A DNA stretch of 64,000 nucleotides, from contig NZ_ATMR01000097.1 in NCBI RefSeq assembly GCF_000427335.1, positions 1-64,000 of the forward strand, read 5' to 3'. The notes beneath the pieces were generated by a model, which was not told the origin of the DNA, did not search any database, and was given only the letters and a program-made list of their open reading frames with translations. Shown in pieces: positions 7,871 to 18,157 of the stretch. Source of the DNA: Winogradskyella psychrotolerans RS-3 (lineage in GTDB: Bacteria > Bacteroidota > Bacteroidia > Flavobacteriales > Flavobacteriaceae). The first letter of the stretch is position 1; every line of letters begins with the position of its first letter. The translations under genes were made by a program, and so were the position numbers.

Positions 7871-10078
7871 ATGACGGAAGAAGCAATAGAAAAAGAGAAT
7901 AAGGCAATTGCCAAAGCTTATAAAGAATTATTAAAAGTAAGCTACCAAACTTTAACTGATGACGATAAAAAATTAATTCGTCATGCTTTTGAGGTTGCTG
8001 TGGATGCGCACAAAGATCAACGACGTAAATCTGGTGAAGCCTATATTTTTCACCCTATTGCAGTGGCTAGAATTGTAGCTAAAGAAATAGGTATGGATGC
8101 CACATCTATTGCTGCAGCTTTGCTTCATGATGTTGTGGAAGACAACCCGGATTATACTATAGATGATATAGAGCAATTATTTGGAGAGACAGTCGCTAGA
8201 ATTGTAGATGGCCTCACCAAAATATCTTCGCTAAAAAAAGACATGGATGTGTCTTTGCAAGCCGAGAATTTCCGAAAAATGCTATTAACTTTAAATGATG
8301 ATGTTAGAGTTATCATTATAAAAATTGCAGACCGTTTACATAACATGCAAACGATGGATTCAATGCGATCGGACAAACAAGTTAAAATTGCTTCTGAAAC
8401 TTTATACATCTATGCTCCATTAGCTCATAGAATTGGGCTTTATAACATAAAAACAGAACTAGAAGATTTAGGCTTAAAATATACCGAACCAGAAGTCTAT
8501 AATGACATTCTAGAAAAATTACATGATAGTAAAGAGGATCAAGATGCTTATATTAAAGCATTTTCTAAAGTGATTGAAGATTCCTTAAATACTGAAGGCT
8601 TAAACTACGAAATTAAAGGACGACCAAAATCTATTTTTAGCATTCGCAGAAAAATGGTAAAACAAGGCGTCTCTTTTGAAGAAGTCTACGATAAGTTTGC
8701 CGTTCGTATTATTTACAAATCAGATATCGCTAATGAGAAATTTTTAGCTTGGAAAATATATTCTATCGTCACAGATCATTTTACTCCAAATCCTATTAGA
8801 CTTCGCGATTGGATTTCATCGCCAAAATCTACAGGATACGAAGCCTTACACATTACCGTTGTTGGTCCAAAAAGCCGTTGGGTAGAAGTTCAGATTCGAA
8901 GTGAACGCATGAATGAGATTGCAGAGAAAGGCTATGCGGCGCATTACAAATACAAAAACGCAGATGCAAAAGAAGATAATCTCGACTTATGGATTAATCG
9001 CTTGCAGGAAGCTTTAGAAAATCATGAAGCAGATGCCGTTGACTTTGTTGAGCAGTTTAAACTCAACTTATATTCAAAAGAAATTTTTGTCTTTTCACCT
9101 AAAGGAGATTTAAAATCGCTTCCTAAAGGAGCCACACCTCTAGACTTTGCGTTCAGCATCCATACCGAAATTGGCATGAAAACACGTGGAGCTAAAGTGA
9201 ATGGTAAATTGATGCCTTTGAGTCACGAATTACAAAGTGGTGACCGCGTAGAGATTATGACTTCCGAAAGCGCTAAACCTAATGCCAACTGGTTAGATTA
9301 TGCTACAACAGCAAGAGCACGAAGCAAGATTAAATCGGCTTTAAATGAAGGTACTAAAGAAATCGCTGAAGAAGGAAAAGAAATTTTAAGACGTAAATTA
9401 AAGCAGCTTAAAATTACACTAAATGAAAATTCAATTAATGAATTGGTGAGTTATTTTAAACTGAGCACGTCATTAGATTTATTTTATCGTGTTGGTATTG
9501 GCACCATTGATAATACAAAATTAAAAGCCTTTGCATCTTCGCGTAGCAATGCTTTTGTCAGTTATTTTAAAAACAAGATTTATAAACCAACCGTTTCAAA
9601 AGATATTCATAAAGAAGAAATCACTTCTAAATATGATATGTTGGTTTTTGGAAAAGAAGAAGAGAAACTTAGTTATACGTTAGCTAATTGTTGTAATCCG
9701 ATTCCTGGAGATAAGGTTTTTGGCTTTTTAACAATTAACGATGGTCTAAAAGTTCATAAAACAAACTGTCCTAATGCTGTAAGTTTACAATCTAACTATG
9801 CGTATAGAATTATGCAGGCCAAATGGATCGATTCATCTCAACAAGTGTATACCTCACAAATTATTTTGTCTGGTATAGATAACTTGGGACTTGTAAACGA
9901 TATCACTAGGCTCATTTCAGAAAACATGCATGTTAATATGAAGAGTATTAGTTTTTCTAGTGATGATGGTATATTTACTGGTAAAATAACGGTTCAAGTA
10001 AAAAATCAAGCCATGCTTAAAAAACTTATTGATAAGCTTAAAAAAATTAATGGAATTGACAAAGTTACTAGAGTATAA
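7871..10078 (+). CDS. rel: Bifunctional (p)ppGpp synthetase/hydrolase (Rel/SpoT)
   Basis: This 735-residue stringent-response enzyme makes and degrades (p)ppGpp. The domains run in the usual order. The HD hydrolase (~residues 45-195) has H-P-I-A-V-A, H-D-V-V-E-D and R-L-H-N-M. The synthetase (~235-365) has R-P-K-S-I-F-S-I, S-P-K-S-T-G-Y-E-A-L-H and V-Q-I-R-S. Then come a TGS domain (~395-460), a helical/zinc-finger-like region with two adjacent Cys (C-C-N-P-I) and a C-terminal ACT domain (~665-735). Both the hydrolase H-D and the synthetase catalytic residues are present, so both activities are expected. It is followed by the Fur-family gene after 100 bases. Confidence 0.95.
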   Translation: MTEEAIEKENKAIAKAYKELLKVSYQTLTDDDKKLIRHAFEVAVDAHKDQRRKSGEAYIFHPIAVARIVAKEIGMDATSIAAALLHDVVEDNPDYTIDDIEQLFGETVARIVDGLTKISSLKKDMDVSLQAENFRKMLLTLNDDVRVIIIKIADRLHNMQTMDSMRSDKQVKIASETLYIYAPLAHRIGLYNIKTELEDLGLKYTEPEVYNDILEKLHDSKEDQDAYIKAFSKVIEDSLNTEGLNYEIKGRPKSIFSIRRKMVKQGVSFEEVYDKFAVRIIYKSDIANEKFLAWKIYSIVTDHFTPNPIRLRDWISSPKSTGYEALHITVVGPKSRWVEVQIRSERMNEIAEKGYAAHYKYKNADAKEDNLDLWINRLQEALENHEADAVDFVEQFKLNLYSKEIFVFSPKGDLKSLPKGATPLDFAFSIHTEIGMKTRGAKVNGKLMPLSHELQSGDRVEIMTSESAKPNANWLDYATTARARSKIKSALNEGTKEIAEEGKEILRRKLKQLKITLNENSINELVSYFKLSTSLDLFYRVGIGTIDNTKLKAFASSRSNAFVSYFKNKIYKPTVSKDIHKEEITSKYDMLVFGKEEEKLSYTLANCCNPIPGDKVFGFLTINDGLKVHKTNCPNAVSLQSNYAYRIMQAKWIDSSQQVYTSQIILSGIDNLGLVNDITRLISENMHVNMKSISFSSDDGIFTGKITVQVKNQAMLKKLIDKLKKINGIDKVTRV

Positions 10079-10162
10079 ATGTTATTAACTATAATTTTAA
10101 ACTTGTTCATTTTTTTCAATTTTAATACTCAACTTTATAATTCATATCCTATAAAATTTCCT

Positions 10163-10170
10163 TAAATTTG
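10163..10170 (+). promoter_or_regulatory. TAnnTTTG -7 box upstream of the Fur-family gene
   Basis: TAAATTTG, followed by C, ends 10 bases before the ATG at 10181. This is a consensus Bacteroidota -7 box and implies a very short untranslated leader for this gene. Confidence 0.55.
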
Positions 10171-10180
10171 CTTCTTAATT

Positions 10181-10633
10181 ATGAATGCAACCACAGAAGA
10201 AAGTAATCAGGAAATTGTAAAACGTGTGTTTACACAATTCCTTGAAGATAAAGGTCATAGAAAAACACCTGAGCGTTACGCTATACTTCAAGAAATTTAC
10301 GATAGCAAAGAACATTTTGATATTGAGTCTTTATATATCAAAATGAAAAACAAAAACTACCGTGTAAGTAGGGCGACGCTATATAACACTATTGAATTAC
10401 TTTTGGAGTGTGCTTTGGTCCGCAAACATCAATTTGGGCAAAGTCAGGCACATTACGAAAAATCGTATTTTGATAAAAACCACGATCATGTGATTCTCAC
10501 AGATACAGGTGAAGTCATAGAATTTTGTGATCCTCGCATTCAATCCATTAAAAAAACCATAGAAGAGGTTTTTGATATTCAGATAACTAATCATTCATTA
10601 TATTTTTACGGTAATCGTAAAAAAGACGACTAA
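10181..10633 (+). CDS. Fur family transcriptional regulator
   Basis: This 150-residue winged-helix metalloregulator has an N-terminal DNA-binding domain with [16 protein letters not shown] and V-S-R-A-T-L-Y-N-T. The C-terminal dimerisation domain has a metal-site segment H-D-H near residue 103. The CxxC structural zinc pairs of many Fur proteins are absent, so the structural zinc site seems lost. Fur relatives sense iron, peroxide, zinc or other signals, and the sequence does not settle which. It is 12 bases ahead of purA, probably in one transcript with its own promoter at 10163. Confidence 0.9.
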   Translation: MNATTEESNQEIVKRVFTQFLEDKGHRKTPERYAILQEIYDSKEHFDIESLYIKMKNKNYRVSRATLYNTIELLLECALVRKHQFGQSQAHYEKSYFDKNHDHVILTDTGEVIEFCDPRIQSIKKTIEEVFDIQITNHSLYFYGNRKKDD

Positions 10634-10645
10634 CTCAATTTTAAA

Positions 10646-11926
10646 ATGGCAGTAGATTTACTACTTGGATTACAATGGGGAGACGAAGGCAAAGGAAAAA
10701 TTGTCGATGTATTTACCTCTAACTACGATATTATTGCACGCTTTCAAGGAGGACCAAATGCAGGTCATACTTTGGTGTTTAACGGCAAGAAACATGTATT
10801 ACATACAATTCCATCAGGTATTTTTCACGAGAATAAAGTGAATCTTGTTGGTAATGGTGTTGTTATCGACCCTGTTATTTTCAAGAAAGAGCTCGATAAG
10901 TTAGAAGAGCAAAATGTTGATTATAAAAAATCACTTTGTATTTCTCGTAAGGCACATATTATTTTACCTACGCATCGTTTGTTGGATGCAGCGAGTGAAG
11001 CATCTAAAGGTAAAGCAAAAATCGGATCTACATTAAAAGGTATTGGCCCAACTTATATGGACAAAACAGGTAGAAACGGTATACGTGTCGGTGATATTGA
11101 ATTAGCCGATTTTAAAGACAAATACAGAGCTTTAGCAGATAAGCATGAAGCAATGATTGAATTTTACAACGTAGATATTCAATACGATTTAAAAGAATTA
11201 GAAGCTGATTTTTTCGAAGCTATTGATACTTTAAAATCTTTAAAATTTATTGACTCTGAGGAGTACATTTATCAAGCACAACAATCTGGTAAATCTATAT
11301 TAGCAGAAGGTGCTCAAGGCTCTTTATTAGATATTGATTTCGGAACGTACCCTTTCGTAACCTCTTCTAATACAACTGCAGCAGGTGCTTGTACAGGTTT
11401 AGGAGTTGCTCCAAACCAAATTGGAGAAGTATTCGGAATTTTTAAAGCTTATACAACACGTGTTGGTTCAGGACCATTCCCAACTGAATTATTTGATGAA
11501 GATGGTGAAACCATGGGTCGCGTTGGTAACGAATTTGGCGCAACAACAGGGAGATCTAGACGTTGTGGATGGTTAGATTTAGTGGCTTTACGTTATGCTT
11601 GCCAAGTTAACGGTGTTACCCAATTAATTATGATGAAAGGTGATGTGCTTTCTGGCTTTAAAACCTTGAAAGTTTGTACCGCTTATAAATATAAAGGTGA
11701 AACTATTACGCATTTACCATATAATATTGAGGCAGAAAATATCACTCCTATTTACACTGAATTAAAAGGCTGGGCTGCGGATTTAACAGGAATGACTGAA
11801 GCATCACAACTTCCTGAAAATCTTAATGCGTATGTTGAATTTTTAGAAACAGAGTTAAAAATTCCTATTACAATTGTATCTGTAGGTCCAGATCGTAAAC
11901 AAACAATTATTCGCAAGACGGTATAA
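10646..11926 (+). CDS. purA: Adenylosuccinate synthetase
   Basis: This 426-residue PurA makes adenylosuccinate from IMP, aspartate and GTP, the first committed step to AMP. The diagnostic N-terminal G-L-Q-W-G-D-E-G-K-G-K-I-V-D contains the catalytic Asp. G-P-N-A-G-H-T (catalytic His), G-I-G-P-T-Y and the C-terminal G-A-T-T-G-R-S-R-R-C-G-W aspartate/IMP loop are all present at their expected places. The length is normal for the family. The gene lies between a Fur-family gene and a small barrel protein, with short gaps on both sides. Confidence 0.97.
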   Translation: MAVDLLLGLQWGDEGKGKIVDVFTSNYDIIARFQGGPNAGHTLVFNGKKHVLHTIPSGIFHENKVNLVGNGVVIDPVIFKKELDKLEEQNVDYKKSLCISRKAHIILPTHRLLDAASEASKGKAKIGSTLKGIGPTYMDKTGRNGIRVGDIELADFKDKYRALADKHEAMIEFYNVDIQYDLKELEADFFEAIDTLKSLKFIDSEEYIYQAQQSGKSILAEGAQGSLLDIDFGTYPFVTSSNTTAAGACTGLGVAPNQIGEVFGIFKAYTTRVGSGPFPTELFDEDGETMGRVGNEFGATTGRSRRCGWLDLVALRYACQVNGVTQLIMMKGDVLSGFKTLKVCTAYKYKGETITHLPYNIEAENITPIYTELKGWAADLTGMTEASQLPENLNAYVEFLETELKIPITIVSVGPDRKQTIIRKTV

Positions 11927-11930
11927 TTAT

Positions 11931-12512
11931 ATGTTTCAGAAGATTGCACTGTTCTTATTATGTATCGTTTCAATTGAAGGTTATTCTCAAGAATCGAAAT
12001 TTAATATTGAACTGAGCTATCCTTTAACAATTGATAATAATTTTGTTGGTAAAAACTATAATGGAGTTATTGATATAGGATTACGATTTCGATTTTTAGA
12101 ATTAAATACCATTTATATTGGAGGTTCGCTTCATACCGGATATTTAAATAACTCTAAATCAGAACGCTTTCAACCTATTGATGTGAATCTATTTACTATT
12201 CAACCACGGATTTTTGCTGAATTAAACTTACCAAACCTCCCAAAGTTGCATCCCTCTTTGGGAGTTGGTTATAGTATGTTTGTTTTTAAACCGGTCAACA
12301 ATCAACCTTCCTTAAGTCCAAATACAACTTATAAAAGTGAGAGCGAATCTGGAGTTAACATCAATATAGGAGTTGCTTACGATATTTCTAACAAAATCTT
12401 AATTCAGCTTCAGTACGATTTTGTAAAAATTGGTGTTGCTGACGATGTTCCAAATATAACGTACAATTCAAATATCAATATCCTTAAAATTGGTTTAGGC
12501 TACAGATTCTAA
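11931..12512 (+). CDS. Small outer-membrane beta-barrel-like protein
   Basis: This 193-residue exported protein has a signal peptide (F-Q-K-I-A-L-F-L-L...Y-S-Q). The rest alternates short amphipathic strands (I-D-I-G-L-R-F-R-F, I-Y-I-G-G-S-L, I-N-I-G-V-A-Y) and ends in L-K-I-G-L-G-Y-R-F, an aromatic C-terminal residue typical of outer-membrane barrels. An eight-stranded OmpW/OmpX-type barrel is the best guess. It begins four bases after purA, so it is co-transcribed. The specific role is unknown. Confidence 0.75.
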   Translation: MFQKIALFLLCIVSIEGYSQESKFNIELSYPLTIDNNFVGKNYNGVIDIGLRFRFLELNTIYIGGSLHTGYLNNSKSERFQPIDVNLFTIQPRIFAELNLPNLPKLHPSLGVGYSMFVFKPVNNQPSLSPNTTYKSESESGVNINIGVAYDISNKILIQLQYDFVKIGVADDVPNITYNSNINILKIGLGYRF

Positions 12513-12591
12513 TTTCAGACTAATCATCTGTTAAAAAAAACGTTAACACATACTAAAGCAAAGCTAATAAGTGTTATTTTGTAAAAAATAT

Positions 12592-14408
12592 ATGTCTTTG
12601 AAACCTTTTAAAAGTCTTCTTTTTATCATTTGCTTCCTGTCTGTGTTTTTCAGTTCTGGGCAAGAAAAACAAAAATAACTGTCAAATACTCTGGTAGAAC
12701 TTCAACGTCACCAGACGTTAAAGATGGTGCAATAGTATTTCTAAGAAATAAGTCACAGCAAGTACATTTTATTCATAAAGGAGCTGATCTTTTTTGCGAT
12801 AAAGCTATTTATTACGAAGATCAAGACTTTATTGAAGCCTTTAGTAACGTCGTAATGAAACAAGGCGACTCCATAAATATGGTAGCTAAATATTTAGAAT
12901 ATAGCGGTAAATCGCAATTAGCTATCGCCAGAGGAGATGTTGTTTTAACAGAACCACAATCTATATTAAAAACTGATACACTTTATTTTGACAGAATAAA
13001 GCAAGAAGCCTATTACAATACAAAAGGTACAGTTGTAAGAGACACTTCTGGTACAATTACAAGTCAAATCGGTAGATATTATATAAATGCTAGCAAATAC
13101 CAATTTATTCAAGATGTTGTTCTCGTTAATCCTGATTACACATTAAATACTGAACGTCTCGATTTTTTCACAGAAAATGGACACGCTTATCTTTTCGGAC
13201 CTTCAACAATTGTTGGAGAAACCAGTAAAATTTATAGCGAACGAGGCTTTTATGACACTAACAACAACACCGGACATTTTCAACGTAATGCCAAAATCGA
13301 TTACGACAACCGCACTGTAGAAGGAGATAGTTTATATTTTGATAGAAATAAAAGTTTCGCTTCGGCGACCAATAATATAACGGTTACAGACACCTTAAAC
13401 AAAAGCATCGTAAAAGGTCATTACGCAGAAGTTTGGCGCGCACAAGACTCCATGTATATTACGAAACGTGCTTTGGCTATAACGGTTCAAGAAAAAGATT
13501 CTGTTTACATCCATGCAGATACATTAATGGTTACTGGTAAACCCGAAAATCGTATTACGCGCGCTTATAATAATGCCCGATTATATAAAAGTGATATGGC
13601 AGGTAAATCCGATTCTATTCACGTTAATCATAAAGAAGGGCTTACCCAAATGATTAACCTCAATAGATTTAGTTCTACAGATGCTTTTGCCACCAAACGA
13701 AAACCCGTACTTTGGAATATAGGCAACCAAATGACCGGAGATACCATTCACTTGATTTCGAATCCAAAAACAGAACAATTAGATTCTCTAAAAGTATTTG
13801 AAAACGCCTTTTTAATTAGTAAGGATACAATAAGTGAAGATGGTTTTAACCAAATAAAAGGACAACGATTAATTGGATTATTTAGAGACAACGAACTTTA
13901 TAATGTAGATATCATTAAAAATGCTGAAACCATTCGTTATTTAAGAAATGATGACGGCGAATTAATAGGTATTCAAAAATCAAAATCTGGAAGTATTAAT
14001 GTAAAGATTATTGACCAAGCTATTGATGAAGTACGATTTATTAATCAAATTGATGGTAATATTTTTCCTGAATCTGAGTTTCCAAAAAGCGGTAGAAAAT
14101 TAAGAGACTTCGATTGGCGTGGAGAAGAACAACCACTATCTGTTGAAGATTTATTTAAAGACGATTCTCCTTTAGACTTGCCAACAATTAAAGGTTTAGA
14201 CGACTACGTTCCGCCAGAAGCATTTATTGGTGATGCTATTACACAACGTATAGAAGAAGCCGGAAAAGCAACTCCAGAAAAAGAGAATAAAGCAGCCCGA
14301 AATCTTCCTAAGAAAACAGCGGTAAAACCCTTAGAATCTACAACAAAAAAAGCAGATTCTACAAAGACAAAACCTATTAAGGATATAATCAAAAAAGAAG
14401 GTCAATAA
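12592..14408 (+). CDS. OstA/LptA-like LPS-export protein (one-base frameshift near the signal peptide)
   Basis: This is a periplasmic OstA-domain protein of about 605 residues once repaired. The body carries repeated beta-jellyroll segments of the LptA type (A-D-L-F-C-D-K-A, L-E-Y-S-G-K, E-G-D-S-L-Y-F-D), consistent with LPS transport to the outer membrane. The signal peptide is encoded from ATG 12592 (S-L-K-P-F-K-S-L-L...F-S-S-G-Q-E-K-Q-K) in a different frame from the body. Adding one A to the A run at 12671-12675 (or 12665-12669) joins them as Q-K-I-T-V-K-Y. Without repair the signal peptide reads into a stop at 12676. This is probably an assembly error, since the gene otherwise looks intact. 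Its 3' end abuts the aminotransferase gene. Confidence 0.8.
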
Positions 14409-15584
14409 TTGAAAGACGAGTTTTTAAAATACCAGGCTCAGACCACTCCTCATCCTTTGGCTATGGAAATAAGTCATGCAAAAGGATCTTATATTTACGA
14501 TACTAAGGGCAAAGCTTATCTCGATTTTGTTGCAGGAGTTTCAGCATGTAGCTTAGGACATTCACATCCTAAAGTTGTAAATGCTGTTAAGGAGCAGTTA
14601 GACAAATATCTTCATGTTATGGTTTATGGAGAGTACATTCAAAAACCAGCATTAGAATTAACGAAATTAATAGCCAAACATTTACCAGAACCATTAGAAT
14701 CAACATATTTAGTAAATTCAGGAACAGAGGCAATTGAAGGTAGCCTTAAATTAGCAAGACGTTTTACAGGTCGTTCAGAAATTATTGCTGCAAAAAACGC
14801 GTATCACGGTAATACGATGGGCTCACTAAGTCTCATGGATTATGAAGAACGTAAGCAACCCTTTTTACCATTAATCCCAGATATAAAACATATTAAATTT
14901 AATTCTGAAGACGATTTAGATCAAATAACCGAAAAAACAGCTGCTGTTATTCTCGAAACTATTCAAGGAGGATCCGGATTTATTGAACCAAAAAACAACT
15001 ATTTAACTAAAGTACAACAACGCTGTAATGCGGTTGGAGCTGTGTTTATTTTAGATGAAATTCAGCCAGGAATAGGACGAACAGGAAAATTATTCGGATT
15101 CGAAAACTACAATTGCCAACCAGATATCGTGGTTACAGGTAAAGGTTTAGGAGGCGGTTTACCTATCGGAGCGTTTACAGCTTCTAAACAAATGATGGAT
15201 TGCTTAAGCGATAATCCAAAACTAGGACACATCACAACCTTTGGGGGGAACCCTGTAATTGCAGCTGCAGCTTTAGCAACATTAAAAGAAATTACGGAAT
15301 CAAACCTAATGTTTGAAGCCTTAGAAAAGGAACAATTAATCAGGAAACATCTTCAGCATAAACACATCAAAGAGATTAGAGGTCGTGGTTTAATGTTAGC
15401 CGCTTTTACAGAAAGTGCAGAGCTTACAAGCACTCTAATTTTGCGTGCTAAAGACCAAGGATTAATCCTGTTTTGGTTACTTTTTGAATCTAAAGCCATC
15501 CGAATTACACCTCCAATGACTATTTCTAATGATGAAATAATAGAAGGATGTCGTATTATAACTTCAATACTAGACGATATTTAA
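14409..15584 (+). CDS. Class III PLP-dependent aminotransferase
   Basis: This 391-residue aminotransferase of fold type I, class III, is of the acetylornithine/4-aminobutyrate group. F-V-A-G-V-S near residue 38, V-N-S-G-T-E-A-I-E near 103, the Asp that binds the pyridine nitrogen in F-I-L-D-E-I-Q-P-G-I near 214 and the PLP lysine in T-G-K-G-L-G-G-G near 246 are all present. It starts at a TTG immediately after the stop of the OstA gene; no better start is visible. The amino donor and acceptor cannot be told from sequence alone. Confidence 0.85.
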   Translation: MKDEFLKYQAQTTPHPLAMEISHAKGSYIYDTKGKAYLDFVAGVSACSLGHSHPKVVNAVKEQLDKYLHVMVYGEYIQKPALELTKLIAKHLPEPLESTYLVNSGTEAIEGSLKLARRFTGRSEIIAAKNAYHGNTMGSLSLMDYEERKQPFLPLIPDIKHIKFNSEDDLDQITEKTAAVILETIQGGSGFIEPKNNYLTKVQQRCNAVGAVFILDEIQPGIGRTGKLFGFENYNCQPDIVVTGKGLGGGLPIGAFTASKQMMDCLSDNPKLGHITTFGGNPVIAAAALATLKEITESNLMFEALEKEQLIRKHLQHKHIKEIRGRGLMLAAFTESAELTSTLILRAKDQGLILFWLLFESKAIRITPPMTISNDEIIEGCRIITSILDDI

Positions 15585-15745
15585 GCCTCCCCCACACCTG
15601 TCAACACACTCAAATAAAGCAACTTAAACACCACTACACAAACAAAGGCTTGAATGTTAATTATTTTGTTAAGAACATTAATGTTAAAACCGATGTATCC
15701 TAAAGTATAGCTGTAATTTTATTTCAGCGAAATATTAAATCATTT

Positions 15746-17152
15746 ATGCATTACAGTCAAGAGGACGAAAACTTTCCAATTACTCGATTTGAATCGATGT
15801 TAAAGACCAACAATATTTTGTTCTTTGATTCAAACGATTTTGAAAACATTATTCACCACTATTTAGAAAATGGTAAGATTGCGCTATCTAAACGTGCCAT
15901 TAAATTAGGTTTAGAACAACACCCTTCGTCAATCAATCTAAGATTATTTCAAGTTGAAATTTTAGTTATTGAAAACAAGTTTAAAGAAGCAAATAATCTT
16001 TTAGATAGACTTCATAATATAGAACCTACAAACGAAGAAATTTTTATTCAAAAGGCAAATGTATTATCTAAGCAAGATAAACATCAACAAGCTATAGATA
16101 CTTTACTAATTGCTATCGATTTATCTAATACACCAGAAGATGATGCCGATTTATATGCCTTGGTAGGCATGGAGTATTTGTTTTTAGATCAGTTTGAAAA
16201 TGCTATTATTTATTTTAAAAAATGCCTAGAAGGCGATACTTCAGATTACTCTGCACTTCATAATATTGTGTATTGTTACGATTTTTTAAATCAGCATACA
16301 GAAGCTATTGACTATTTAAATATATTTCTAAATACAAACCCTTATTGTGAGGTTGGCTGGCATCAACTAGGACGACAATATTTTACAATTAAAGATTACA
16401 CAAAAGCAAACGCAGCACTAGATTTTGCGATTATTTCGGATGATACTTTTGTTGGCGCTTATATTGAAAAAGGTAAAGTATTAGAGAAACTAAAACAGTA
16501 CGAAGAAGCGATTGAGAACTATAAAATCACCTTGGCTTTAGACGACCCAACATCTTTTGCGCTTTTGCGTATTGGGCAATGCTATGCCAAACTCGGTGAG
16601 GAAGATTTAGCTGTTCAATTTTTCAAAAAAGCTATAGATGAAGATGCTTTATTGGATAAAGCTTGGATTGCAATTACCAAGTTTTACATGAAGCGTCTTA
16701 ACTACCAAAAAGCATTATACTATATAAATAAAGCAGTTATTATAGATGGTGACAATGCAGCATATTGGAAGCTATATGCCACTGTAAATAAACGTTTAAA
16801 TTTCCTTGAAGAAGCAGAGCGTGGTTATAAACAAACTTTAGAATTAGGTAATTTTGAATTGGATACTTGGTTAAATAGAACTGATGTTCTAATAACTTTA
16901 GGTGAACATGATGCGGCTATATTTAATTTACTCCAGGCTTCAGAATTTTATCCAGAAAATGCCGAAGTAGAATACCGATTAGCAGGTTTGTATTTTACAG
17001 TTCATCAACCTGAAGAAGGCAGTTTCCACCTTAAAAATGGAACCAGACTTAATATTGATTACAACTTTATTATCTCAGAATTATTTCCACAACTTACAGA
17101 CAAGCCCTTGATTAAAGCTATAATTTCAGAAGCTAAAAAGACATCAAACTAA
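15746..17152 (+). CDS. TPR-repeat protein
   Basis: This 468-residue soluble protein has no signal peptide and consists of about ten tetratricopeptide repeats, for example A-I-I-Y-F-K-K-C-L, A-I-E-N-Y-K-I-T-L-A-L-D and A-L-Y-Y-I-N-K-A-V-I. TPR solenoids mediate protein-protein contacts. The partner is unknown. It is the first gene of a run with the two DUF368 genes and aroE, with only 36 bases to the next gene. That suggests co-transcription and possibly a role at the inner membrane. Confidence 0.85.
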   Translation: MHYSQEDENFPITRFESMLKTNNILFFDSNDFENIIHHYLENGKIALSKRAIKLGLEQHPSSINLRLFQVEILVIENKFKEANNLLDRLHNIEPTNEEIFIQKANVLSKQDKHQQAIDTLLIAIDLSNTPEDDADLYALVGMEYLFLDQFENAIIYFKKCLEGDTSDYSALHNIVYCYDFLNQHTEAIDYLNIFLNTNPYCEVGWHQLGRQYFTIKDYTKANAALDFAIISDDTFVGAYIEKGKVLEKLKQYEEAIENYKITLALDDPTSFALLRIGQCYAKLGEEDLAVQFFKKAIDEDALLDKAWIAITKFYMKRLNYQKALYYINKAVIIDGDNAAYWKLYATVNKRLNFLEEAERGYKQTLELGNFELDTWLNRTDVLITLGEHDAAIFNLLQASEFYPENAEVEYRLAGLYFTVHQPEEGSFHLKNGTRLNIDYNFIISELFPQLTDKPLIKAIISEAKKTSN

Positions 17153-17188
17153 AAAAATCATACCTTAGCATTCTTATTTTATTATAGA

Positions 17189-18157
17189 ATGCAAAGACGA
17201 TTTATAGATTATTTAGTGATCACCTTTAAAGGTATTGCAATGGGAGCAGCAGATGTTGTTCCAGGTGTTTCTGGTGGAACAATTGCATTTATATCTGGTA
17301 TCTACGAAGAACTTATTGAAAGCATCGATAAGGTTAACCTCAGTGTTTTTAAAGTATGGAAAAAAGATGGTTTTAAAGCCGCTTGGAACTCCTTTAATGG
17401 AAACTTTCTATTAGCGCTTTTTTCTGGGATAGCCATCAGTATCTTATCCTTAGCTAAAATCATAAAATGGCTATTACACAACGAACCTGTTTTACTATGG
17501 TCGTTCTTTTTCGGACTTGTATTAGCTAGTATTTTATACATCGCTAAACAAATTAAAGGCTGGTCCGTAAAATTGGTAATTGCTATTATCATAACTTCAA
17601 TTATATCTTTTTACATCACCTTAGCAGAACCTTTTGCTTCTCCAGATAGTCCATACTATTTAATATTTTGTGGTTTTATAGCGATTATCGCTATGATATT
17701 ACCAGGAGTTTCTGGTGCATTTATTTTACTAATCCTAGGAGCATATCAAACTGCAATTGACACCATTAACAACTTAAGAGATGGCTTGCTCAATGGCAAC
17801 ATGGAACTTTTTAAAGATGCGCTTTTAAAATTTGTATTACTAGCCGTTGGTGCTATCATTGGACTTAAAGTGTTTTCCAAAGCTTTAAATTGGATGTTTA
17901 AACATCACAAAAACCTGACTCTAGCCATCTTAACAGGGTTTATGATTGGGTCTTTAAATAAAATTTGGCCTTGGAAAGAAGTTTTAAAAACACGCATAAA
18001 TTCTGAAGGAGAAGTGGTAACCTTACTTGACAAAAGCATTTCACCTACGGCTTACATTGGAGATAATGAACTCGTTATGGCAATTGTATTTATTGTTATT
18101 GGTTTTGCTGTTATTCTTATATTAGAGAGCCTAGGAAAACAAAAAAATAAGGTGTAA
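17189..18157 (+). CDS. DUF368 membrane protein (undecaprenyl-phosphate translocase family), copy 1
   Basis: This 322-residue polytopic inner-membrane protein opens with K-G-I-A-M-G-A-A-D-V-V-P-G-V-S-G-G-T, the DUF368 hallmark. An internal partner, M-I-L-P-G-V-S-G-A-F, sits near residue 170, so the protein has an inverted-repeat layout. Members of this family have been shown in other bacteria to recycle undecaprenyl phosphate across the membrane for envelope-glycan synthesis. That role here is inference. Its last base overlaps the start codon of the second copy. Confidence 0.9.
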   Translation: MQRRFIDYLVITFKGIAMGAADVVPGVSGGTIAFISGIYEELIESIDKVNLSVFKVWKKDGFKAAWNSFNGNFLLALFSGIAISILSLAKIIKWLLHNEPVLLWSFFFGLVLASILYIAKQIKGWSVKLVIAIIITSIISFYITLAEPFASPDSPYYLIFCGFIAIIAMILPGVSGAFILLILGAYQTAIDTINNLRDGLLNGNMELFKDALLKFVLLAVGAIIGLKVFSKALNWMFKHHKNLTLAILTGFMIGSLNKIWPWKEVLKTRINSEGEVVTLLDKSISPTAYIGDNELVMAIVFIVIGFAVILILESLGKQKNKV

